Source: Cyclina sinensis
Lineage: Eukaryota > Mollusca > Bivalvia > Venerida > Veneridae
Assembly: GCA_012932295.1 (NCBI GenBank)
Contig: JAAONU010000014.1
Coordinates: forward strand, 19,646,251-19,710,250
Direction: 5' to 3'
Length of the DNA: 64,000 nucleotides
Made by a program: the position numbers and the translations under genes. Numbering within the stretch: position 1 is the stretch's first letter; each line of letters opens with the position of its first letter. The notes below the pieces were generated by a model that saw nothing but the letters and a program-made list of their open reading frames with translations, made no database searches and was not told the DNA's origin. Positions 1 through 12,100 of this stretch are shown here, piece by piece.

Positions 1-184
1 ACAGTAAGGAAAGTAATTTGAAACAAATTACATTTTACATTACTCTAAATGCCTCTGAATCTTGAAATTATGGAGAATGAAACATATAATGCTGTTTAAT
101 TTTACATGAGGTTTGAACCATGGAAATGTCCAGAAGAAAAAAATATGAATGTGACCACTTATAACTGTAATATTTCTTTTTTAG
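1..184 (+). other. End of an upstream lipoxygenase intron
   Basis: Non-coding sequence ending in a pyrimidine-rich TTTCTTTTTTAG acceptor immediately before the first lipoxygenase exon at 185. No other feature is seen. Confidence 0.7.
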
Positions 185-3100
185 GCTTGGAGTGACTGAT
201 GACATGTTGCGGCCATTTTTGGAAGGCTGGACTTTACAGCAAGTGATTGACGCCAAACGGTTGTTCATAGTAGATCATAAACAGTTGCAGGGTTTGCCTT
301 GTAGAGAAAACTTTAGCGTAAGTGAAATTTTATTTCTTTCCTATTGGGATTCCTGGACCTTACAGCTGAAATTAATGGCATGGGTCCGAGTTCTTGTATT
401 TTAAAACTTATTAATTTAATGTTTTATATACATATTTATTTTATATTTATTGATATACAAGTTATTCCAAATGAGTTACTTTGCTTTTAAGACACCATCC
501 ATAATACACACAGAATATTTGTCAAAAGTGCTCCATTATTCCCCTAAAAATCAAGGTTGCCATATCAGTATGGTGGCTATTAAATTTGCATTTAACATGC
601 CGTGTGGAAATTTTTTACATGTACAGTGTAGAATATTGTTTATTTAGAACTGATGTTCTGGACAGTGAGTCAGATGTTTTAGGTATTTTGTAAACTGACA
701 ACAGTAAAAATATTTTCCTTTAAAGAGTTTTAAGCTGTTTCTGTAATGAACAAATTTGGATGAAGCAGATGCAGTGAATATGAAACTGATGATCATGTAA
801 AATGATTAATATTGAGAACAGATTTTAAGCTTTAAGATTTTTTGGTATTGTAATATAATCAGTAAATTCAATTTATGGGCAGGCATGCATGTAAAGTGTA
901 TCATCGTGCAGTTGCAAATCTGAAACACTTTATTTCTTCCCTGACAAGATCATTTTTGTATGATATGACAAATATGTGGATAAATTTATCATGATTTATT
1001 GTCTGTTTTCTTTTTTTCATAGCTATAATATTTATTATTCACTTGTTTTAAAAACTAAAACGGTTATGAAATGAAATAGTAAAATTAGGTGATATGATTA
1101 CTAGGAAAGAGTTTCTGAATCAATGATATATTTGTGCCGTTTTTTAACTACCACAAATATGCCAAAACTGAGGGGTTCATGTCTGCTAGAAAGATACAGT
1201 ACTGTTGTCGTGTCATTAAAACAACCTTCATTTGGTCCAGAAGGCTACCCACAAGGGACGGATTCACATAAAAGTTGAAAGGTCGAGGCAATATTTTGTG
1301 AAATCTTCTCATCTATTGAATGAAACAAACTAAAACATCACGCATATTAAAGTAATGGCATGTTATGGTGTTTAAATTTTTTTTCTTATCTTAAACACAA
1401 GCAGCTTTGTATAAACGGACAAATTGTACATCAATATCGCTGACAACACTTGTTATAAAACTTGTGAGAAAATTGACACGGACATAAATATGAAATCTAG
1501 TATATCATTTCAGGATAAAATATTATAGATATCTTTAGTTGTTATCACTTTAGTTGATAAAAAAAGTACATTTGTCATCAAAATTTATCAATTTTAATGT
1601 TTGATACCTGCGTTAGAAATACTTGCAAGCAGCCGTATCCGTTTCAGGTTATGATAAAATTGCAACAGTTAATTGAATCAAATTAAGTTTATTTCAGGAA
1701 AAAACCTAAAGGTTTAAGCTAAAAAGTGTATTTATTGTAAAATTTTAAATAAAATATTTGTTAAAATTACTTATATTTTATCAGTGTCGTAAGTTTTATG
1801 TTTCACCATGGGCATGGAAAAAGCACACAAGATTTAATGTCAATTTTCTCACTTTTGACAGTTATTGAGTTGATGTGAATGTCACAGTTGTTTCAGCAAC
1901 TTACTTTAAACAAGGCAACACTTGACTATTAAACTGTATGCCATGTCCTTCAAAAAGGCCAGAAAGAGTTTATTTTTCTCATTGTTATGTGAGATAGGTC
2001 ATTATAAAATGAGCTTCCTAAGTCTGTGACATGCAATAAAAATATATATGATATGGAAGATATGATGTTCATAAACATTTCTTAAAAGACAGACTAAAAA
2101 AAGGCTGCATCTTTTTAAAATCTTTTTCCATGTGATATGACTATGTTGTGATAAGAAAAATAGCCAGTTTTTAAGAATTTAACAGATTTTGACTGTATTT
2201 TAGCCTCAAGTAATATAATGAATTTTGAGTGAATACAACAAATTGTATTTCATTTAGGTACCACAAGCTTTCTACAAATGTGAGCAAACTGAGTTTTGAC
2301 CCCCCCCCCCCCCCACCCCCCCAAAAAAAAAAAAAAAAAAAAGAAATGGCTGGCTTATTGAGATAGGCATAATACGTCTAAAACTAGTACTTTTGTGCAG
2401 TTGTTTTGTACAATCACTATGATTCACCTTTGCTACTTATGAAAGGGCCGTAAAATCTTTATTTAGCTTAGCTTATAAATAAGACGGTCAAAGAGTGTTT
2501 TCCAGGATCTAGGATATAGAGAGATGAAATTGGGTATTTCTTTGTTATGAAAGAAAGACAATTTCGTTGTCTAAAAGTTAATAGGCATACAGTTCTAAGT
2601 TACTTCAAATTGATATAAATTCCTTAAAATCTGGTTAGCATTGTTACTAAATTTTGCAGCTATGCACTGCCTTAAAAAAGTTATCTTAATTCGAATTTCT
2701 GTTTTTCATTCTTTTTTTCCTGCAAGTATAAAAAGTATTAAATGAATAGTGAAATTATAATTATCTTAAGTCTTCCTAACAAAATAGTAACAGGGCATAA
2801 AGTAGTACAATGTACTCTGTATAGTTGTCTGTTAGTGTCTATCTATATGTTTATAAATGATGCAGACATGAAAATGTTATGATTTATGAAAAAGGTGACT
2901 TAATTCAACACAGAAGCACCAATTCATATTTGATATTATCTCAAAATTGGCACATTTGTGTTGGAAATTTTAATAGATTTCAATAAACTAGTTTTATAGT
3001 GATAAGAATATTAAGGTGTAGGTTGACTATTGTGCCCACATTTTCAAATAAAACAAACATTTGTGGTTGATCAAAATATTTATGATCAATTAAAAACCTT

Positions 3101-6100
3101 TTTTGAAAGCATATTGCCTTTATCTTACAATGTATGACATACTCAGGTTATCATGATTTCTCTGGGTGGCTTTGTATTTTTATAAATTATTCAGTTTTAT
3201 GCAAATTAAACAGTACAACAAAGACACATGGAATTTTTGTAGGAGGAAAAAATGTATTATGCATGTGTGTTAATACTGATGGTATGCTATTTTAGTGTTA
3301 ATCTTAAGGGTGTAGCCACAACACCCATTTACCTTAAATACTATATGTAATAGGGATTTACAAGTTTAGCACAACTTTATTCACTGTTGATAACATTTTA
3401 TAAACAAATCCAGATTGGTGTGATAATTCACATTAATGTATGGATAGACAGGAAAAAAGATTGTACAATTTTTTTTTGGTATTTCAAAACTGACATAGTC
3501 AAAAAAACCCTGGCCTAAAAGTGGCTTAGTGATCAAAATTCACTCAAGAATGTACTGAGTAGTCAAAATTCCTGTAGTTGATAGTCAAAATCACTGTAGT
3601 GGATAGTCAAAATCACTGTAGTGGATAGTCAAAATCACTGTAGTGGATAGTCAAAATCACTGTAGTGCATAGTCAAAATCACTGTAGTGGATAGTCATAA
3701 TCACTGTAGTGGATAGTCATAATCACTGTAGTGCATAGTCATAATCACTTTTGTAAAAGTGACATTATAGTCTTCTTCATGATTAGTCAAAGTCCCTCAA
3801 CTCAGTTTCTGTTCAATTTTTGTTTTTTATTTCAACTGCTTATCAAACTAAATATTTAATCTGCAGTCACCAACTCTTTCAGAAATTACAAAGTTTGTCA
3901 GATTAGAGTGATCTGTTTATCAAAAATATAGAATTAGTTTTTCACTATTTCAGGCATGTGTTCCAATAGCACTGTTCTTTATGAATGGACACTACCATTT
4001 AGTACCAATAGCAATACAGTTGTACCAAGAGAAGGGACCTGACAATCCTGTAAGTATGCCTGTCCCTTTTTAACACCACCCACAGTAAAACTCTGCAAAA
4101 ACCTAAGCCTACTGTGTATGAAACAATGTGCCTGGAAGTCTTTGCCCCTCCAGTGTTGAAGAATTGATGATGATGATGATTCTGGTGGTGATGATGATGA
4201 TGATTGTGATGATGAGAAATAACCATTGTTAACTCCAGATTAGCAAATGCTGGAAATGATTTTATCTCAGTAACAAATTGAGATATTTAGGAATGTACAA
4301 ATGATAATTTATAGAATCCAGTAGGGTAGGAGTGGTATTTCTAACCTGGAGGTTGCACAATATAATTCATTCTCACAGGGAGTTCAGTTTTGTTAATAAC
4401 TACAGGAGGCAGTCTCAGAGAATAGTAACAGAAAGTTGATGAAACAATAAATGTTAAATAAAGATCTGGTAAACACTTACATGTTTGCTGATGTTGCTGT
4501 TTACTTATTACTAATATATTCTATTTGTTTTACCTGTACTGCAGGTGTTTTTGCCAGACGATCCGCCATATGTTTGGATGACAGCAAAAATGTGGTTCAA
4601 CAATGCAGATGCCAATGTTCATCAGTCACTTACTCATTTAGGTTGGTACAGATATAAATATTCAGTATGTCTACAGTAATTATCTTCCAATATTACGCAG
4701 TTCGAAACAATGGAATTAATACCATTTCATTTTTGTGTTGCCTGCTACAAAGTAGCAGCATCATAAAGAGATCACTTCTTCATCATCTGTCTGTCTGTCT
4801 GTCTGTCACAAAAATTTTCCAGACTACTCCTCAAAAACTATTGGTGCAATTTCATCCAAACTTTACAGGAATGATCAGTACCAAGTTTAGTTATGCCTGT
4901 TGTTGGCATTTTCCAGTTCAATGATTTTTATCAGAGTTATAGCCCTCTAATGATTTTTATTTTTAAAGTTTGTCCGGACTACTTATCTTATACTGCTAAT
5001 TCAATTTGAATGAAGTGTTACAGGATTGATCAGTACCTCAAGTACTTGTGCATATTTAACAGGTTTTTCGGTTGAGTGATTTTTGCCTGAGTTACGGTCC
5101 TTGAATAAAAAAGGCATTTTGGCCCATTAATGATTTTTGTGTCGCCTGCTACACAGAAGCTGCCACACGCTACAATGTAGCCCCAACATATAGGGATCAT
5201 CCCGTTGTCTGTCTGTCTGTCTGCACTACCGAAAATAAATAGGGGGTCATCTAACTGTAAATATAATAATTTGAAAAGAGAAGAATAGAGTTCATTCCAT
5301 AACAGTAGAACAAGGGGCCAATGGCCCTCTATTAAACAAAAGAAAATATAAAAGTAGAAAAGGCCCCCTATCCAGTTTCGGCCGGCCGGCCGGACGTCTG
5401 TCCATCACAAAACTTGTCCGGACTACTCATCAGAAACTACATGTATTGGTGCAATTTCATCAAAACTTTACAGGAATAGTCCGTACCAAGTCTAGTTGTG
5501 CATATCTTTGGCATTTTTCAGTTCAATGATTTTAGTCAGAGTTATGGCCCTTTAATGATTTTTATTTTTAAAGTTTGTCCAGTCTACTTCTCTTATACTA
5601 CTAATGCAATTTCAGTGAAATGTTACAGGATTGATACCTCAATTTACTTTCCAACAAACTGTCCAATCACTTCTCAATACAACTGCTTAATTGACTATCA
5701 TCAGGCGACACAAGTGATCACTGATCACTCTTGTTTCTGAAGTCCTTCCTCATTTAATCAGAAATTAAGATATTTTTTCTTCATAATTCATTAAGACTAT
5801 TAGATTTGAATTCTGTAATCACCAAAGTATGACATCAGCAGCTGTGATCATTACACTATTGTGTTATTCATAAGAACAATCTTTGCTTCTTTATTTCATG
5901 GAGCACCTTCTGTTTTCAGGATTTACCCATTTGTTGATGGAGGGAGTCACGGTTGTTACACATAGAAATCTTTCACAATCTCATCCATTGTTCAAACTGC
6001 TAGCACCTCATTTCTTGTACCTGATTGCCATAAATACGTAAGTATGAGCATATGACTATTTATAGCTACAAAACAGTCATCATTACTTTTATAACCCATC

Positions 6101-9100
6101 ATCAGTATTTCTGTCATCATTGCAATGGTTGTGGTCATCCTTATCACTGCAACAGATACTGATTAATAATCATCAGTTTTTGCATTCAGTCAGTGCCATC
6201 AGAAGTTAGTGATTGAATGAATGAACAAAAGAATGAAAGAATGAATGAATGAATGAATGAACAAATGATGCTGCTGCCACTGCTGTTGCTGCTGATGAAG
6301 ATGAAATGACCACTGTTAACTCCAGATCAGTAAATGCTTGAAAAGATTATACAAGATAGTCTTGGCTTTTCACTGTTTATTTTGTCTGTTGTCTGAGAAC
6401 ATCACTTTTTAGAAAATGAAGTTGTACCATGAGCTTTTTAATAAGTTGTAATTAAAGTTTATAAATAATCCATCAAAAAAAATCTAAATGCTTATCTCTT
6501 TTTATGTTTACAGTCGAGGGTTGGAATTACTTGTTTCGCCCAATGGTTGGGTGGATAAAACAATGAACATTGGGATCAAAGGAATGTTTGAACTCATTAG
6601 AAGAGGGTTAGTACACTTTTCTTAAAATATGAAAAAATAATGAAATAAAGGTTGAGAAATAATAACCTTCAAACCTGTCTTGAACAAAAATTAAAGCAAA
6701 TTGTAGGCAAGAGTATTTCATATAATGAAAACAGTGTTTAAAAATGTTACTTTACTTTCTGTCTTCAAGTATGATGGCTTTTGCCAGTTAACACAATGTC
6801 AGCTAATTTCTGAGATAAATTACACCATGAACAACATTATAACTGTGGCATTAAAAACATTTTGTGAAATGTTAATGTCAGTTCTAGTTGGTTTTGAACT
6901 AGAGTTTTTGAGAGATAACTTTTCCCGACAGAACAGCATGAATATAATTTGTGCGATGCCTTGAGCAAAAAAACTCTTGAACTTAATGCATCAGAATAGC
7001 TGAATTTCAAAAATAGGTTAGAAGCTTAACAGAAAAAAATTAGTATAGGTAAGTGTTTATAAGTATGTAATTGTAAGATCTGGTGTGGCACAGCTGCACA
7101 ACTAATTTAATTTAATTAATGCACCGGCTTGCAATGGTTGAAATTATATTATGAGTAGTAATGAACATTGATAAACTGAGCTAATGGGTGACACTGATCA
7201 ACCCAAATAGTGTCTTGAATATGAAATATACTCCAATTTGATTACACAAAACAAAATTTCAACCACTAAAATTGTACGGAACACCAAAAAAGAGGCTTTG
7301 GTATAGCAGCTAGCAAGTTGTTTTTTATTGTTGAAAACTTATTATTTAGCTTCTAACCTGTTTCGTTTCTCTTGTAAATTTCATGAATTTTGGTGAAACT
7401 TTATGACATTAGTGCTAAGGAAATAGTTTTTACTGATGAGTAAAACTGAATAAAACTTTAAACTTATCAGTTTGTGAGAAAAATAAAATAATTAAAAGAA
7501 AAAAAAGTGATTAAAAAGGAGTAAACATTTATATTCTTGAGCTTTCCACTGGGATGAAAAAAGTTGGATAAACACTTAAATTTGAAATAAGCTCTAGAGA
7601 TGTTTTAAAAAACATTATGACTTATGGTTGTGATTTCAGAATCAACAGTTGGAGGATGGATGTTGAAGGGACACTTCCAGAGGATCTTAAAAAGCGTGGG
7701 GTGAGTGCATGATTGGGTTTATTTTATATTAATCTGTGAGTATGCAGAAAACTTATTAAATGTGTCCTCAGATTAATATACACTGCTCTTAGAATTGCTC
7801 ACTTATAGGCCATACAGTTTATGAATGCTGCTCTTTGGCAGTTGATGCATGATAATTTTCTTACATTTCTTCATAATTCTGCATTACAATTTATAGATTA
7901 TTTTTTTTACATTTCTTCATAGTTCTCCTATACATTTCAGGTACTGCATCATTCAGTACTACCAGGTTACCATTTCCGTGATGACGCTCTCCTCCTCTAC
8001 AATGCAATCAACAGATATGTGAAGAAATATGTTGACTTGTATTATGGTGAGTGCAACTAATAACCTGTAGAATTTTATCAGAAACAGGTTATTCAAGTCA
8101 AATATTTCTTGTTGTTAGCCTGTATGTTACAGTCAACTTGATGGCAGACAGTCTCCACCCCCAAATAAGGGTCATTGGATTTGATCTGATCTCAGGCTGC
8201 AAACTGACTCTTTCTGTGGAACTGATAAATCATTAGTAGCTGATGTATATTTTCAAGAGCTCTTTTAACACAGACTTATACTGGAGAGTTGTCTGAAAGT
8301 TATACCTTCTCTGCTTCTCCATTCAATTTATGACTATGCATAGATAAAGGTGTTGGTTTTCATATAGAACAGGGACAGGCCCATATCACATGATTTGTAT
8401 AATTTGTATGTTGTTTATTTCAGATACCACAGACAAAATAACAGGAGATTGGGAGTTACAAGGTTGGGGGGCTGAACTTGTGAAAGAAAGAGAAAAAGGA
8501 GGCTGTGGCTTACTGGTAGGTCAAGGTCATTTTATTTTTGGAAAATATCAGTGATTGGTTTCTTTCATTACACAGGATTCCTGAACAAGCAAGAGATTGA
8601 TGTATAGATCACATTGATTTGATGTTACTTGGGTAGTAATTGTCTGCCATACTTTCAAGGTAAAAACAAAACCTGGCAACCATTCACACATAGTAGTAAA
8701 TGAAGCTTAAATGTGCTTAGTTAAAATGAATTGAAATAATAAATGATATGTGCTTAGTAGTGTTCTCTTACATTTATTGATCTAAACCTACAATTTTCAT
8801 TGGAAAAATAATTAGAACTTTAATAACAAAACCTGGTAATTATGCATCTATGTGTATAACTATCAAGTGTTAATGAATTTCATTTGAGTTAAAATAGAGA
8901 GGGCTTTCCTGACACAAATTCCTTGATCTATTTTTCTGTACATAAAACTGTTATTAATCCAGGAATGTTCTTTGTTTGAATGTAAATCTTATTATATGTG
9001 AAGATTAAAATGAGTAGGAAGGTATGAAATAATACTCTGATCAATGCCAGTTGGAAATTCAAACAACTAACGTTAATAGAAGTACATTTATAAATGCAGA

Positions 9101-12100
9101 GGAGTTATATTAACAGTGTTTAGGTTTCTGATTTTCTGTGCATCCATTATTTATATCAACAAACATAGCTTTCTGATTTCTGATTTCATCTATCTTATTG
9201 TCTTAGTTTTAGCTTTGATGGTGGATAAAAGCAAAGAAATACTGTGTTGTTACTTTAAATAACTTTTGAAATTGGTGGTACAAAAAGATCAAATCACAAA
9301 TTTTTATGATAACAGGGATTGCATTTTGATTTGAAAGGACTCAAAGCAATATGATTTCCAAAGAATACATGTGGCTCTGCTTATATGCTAATACTGTGTA
9401 ACTTTATTTCATTTGTAAGAAATATGAAAATACAAAAATATCTTAAATAAACATTTTGCTGATCTAGACACACAAAAAAATGTCACAGCTAATATGAAAA
9501 GCACAATAGAATTATAGATATTGCTGGTTTAGATGTTGGTAATTCTTTGCCATTATGACTTAGACCAACCTCCGGTTTAATTATCATATATTAATCTTTA
9601 AATATGCTTTTTAGCTCACCAGAGCATGAAGCACTCAAGGGTGAGCTATTGTGATGGTGAGAAGTGCTTTGTCATTAGCTTTACCAAAGTAACTGTTGTT
9701 CAAAGAAATAAATTTCATGCACAAAACTTGAACAATCTTCTTTTCTGTAACAACTAGGCCTAGAGCTCAGAAATTTAGTGTGTAGCATCCTTTAGTGGAC
9801 CATCACCAAGATTGAACATTTTATGCCTCCATGGTCAGAAGTGATCCTGCCCCAGAGATCAGTGGATTTACCTTGAATTTAATAAGGAAACCTTTGAAAA
9901 TCTTCTTCTCTGAAACCACAAGTCCTAGGGCTGTGTTATTTTGTGTAGGGCATCATCTAGAGAACCTCTATTATGATTATTCAAACTATGCCCCAGGGGT
10001 CAAAATTGACCCCATCCTGGGGGCTTTAATTTTTATGTAAAACATACAATTTTTTAAATTCTTCTAGTCAGAAACTTCATCATCATACCTCTAGACCTTA
10101 GATATTTAGTATTTGGCATTCTTTAGCTTACTATTGCAAAAAAATTTCAGATTAAGTTCCTGGGATCATAAGTGGCCCCACCCCAGAATATAAAGAACAT
10201 GTGTGTCTTAGATTGTTAGTGAATATAAAATACATCTATAGATTATGAATGTTTTATTCGATAATTGTTTTCATTATAAACAAGATTACACACTAATTTC
10301 TTTAATGCACAGAAATGCTTCCTCTTATCACAATGTTACAAAAATAGCAATGTACAAAATAGCAGTTATTTTCAACTCAGTCTTGAAAAATGTGAATGCC
10401 CACATGTGCATCTATCTGCATGTAAATGAAAATTATTAAAGAGAAATTCCATACTAAACCTCCAGTATTTAGGAAAACAGTGCAGATATTTTCTAAAATA
10501 TGCATGATTTAATCTCAAGCAATGTTTCTGATTTGTGTTTTAACTTTGCTGTCTAAACATGTTTGTTAATGCTTTATTTACTTCTCTAGACTAATATAAA
10601 TGATTACTGCCTGTTAGCACTTAACATGTTAATTATGTTTAAAATTGAAATAGCACAAGGTAAGTTCTTTTGAGTCCAAAAATTGTATATACATGTGTAT
10701 AATATGCATTTTTCTGTTCCAAAGCCTCAGGAACATTTATACAAAACTTTGTGCTTTAAATAATTGTAGTTTGTTGGAATTGCACCAAGTACACAACAAC
10801 TCAATAGAATATTAATTCTGCCCAGTATATAAATTGAAAAAAGACACTGTTTTCTGTTGTATCCATTGTTTGGTTATCATCAGATGGCATTATTTGTTTA
10901 ATAGTGCTGTGCACTGAAATATTATTAATCATTTCTTGTCTTCTATCTTTACAGGGTGTTCCTGGGAATGGTAGTTTCACATCAAAAGACCAGCTGTATT
11001 TAGTTCTTACATCAATAATTTACACATGCAGTGTGGCACATGCATCAACTAACTTCCCACAGTATGATGAGTATGCCTTCCCACCAAACTATCCGGCATT
11101 ATTGAATGGAGCACCACCAAAAGATAAGGTAATCTGAATTTCACAAAACATTCTAATTAACAGGTTAATGGGAATCAGTTTTCAGTTTTGGTTTTATCAG
11201 TTCATTTATTGCCAGTTTTTTTTTTATGAATTACATGTACATAGCTTCAGTTGAGTGTGTGAACATTTATCCATGAGAATTATTGGTACCTTCATAATAT
11301 GTTTTGCATTAATTCTTCATATTGTTTAACATTCTCTAAATGTCACCTTCATAAAAATGTCTGATTTTAAAGTTGCAGCAAAAAAAAATTTCATCTACAT
11401 ACAGGTTCATGGTCAATAATAGAAGATTGAGAAGTATTAGATAAAATACTTCAGAAAAGGATTATGGCCAAATGAATGACGTTTGAAAACATTGTGCAAT
11501 GCTAATGTGCACTTTAGGCCTAAACCCCTTTAGGGTCTACTAACTGTACTAAGGTGAAACTTGGCTGCTAAATTTTTTTATGCTTACCTTTGGCAATATA
11601 AGACTGATGACTTCAAAGAATCATATTTTCTCTGAATTTTCATGCTGTAAACAGAGGTTAGAAAATAATACAAGGCATTAGCAGGATAATACTGTCTTTA
11701 TTTATACCTTGCATGTTTTTCCTCAAAATGCAGAAAACAATACTTTATACATACATTAAAGCACAAACAGCAAGGGGAAATGTCTGTATTACCTGCCATA
11801 GATTAATATTTTCATGAAGCAAACATTTAGCATAAAAGAATTTATAGCCACATTAAACCATACAAAATATATTTTCATGAACCATCTTTGCATTATTTTA
11901 CACCTATCATACACAGTGATAGTGGAATGCCAGACTTTGCCTTTTACACCTGTCATACACAGTGATAGTGGAATGCCAGACTTTGCCTTTTATACCTATC
12001 TTACACAGTGATAGTGGAATGTCAGACTTTGCCTTTTACACCTATCATACACAGTGATAGTGGAATGTCAGACTTTGCCTTTTACACCTATCATACACAG

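Larger units (their letters stand above)
318..3953 (+). other. Lipoxygenase intron 1, mostly plain
   Basis: AT-rich intron of about 3.6 kb starting GTAAGT. It holds a poly-C run followed by poly-A (about 2301-2342) and the 22-bp array at 3560-3757. Otherwise no coding or transposon signal was recognised. Confidence 0.6.

Noticed and set aside
3560..3757. Possible CRISPR-like array (short regular repeats)
   Set aside because: Direct head-to-tail 22-bp units without spacers, in an intron of a eukaryotic gene; a minisatellite.
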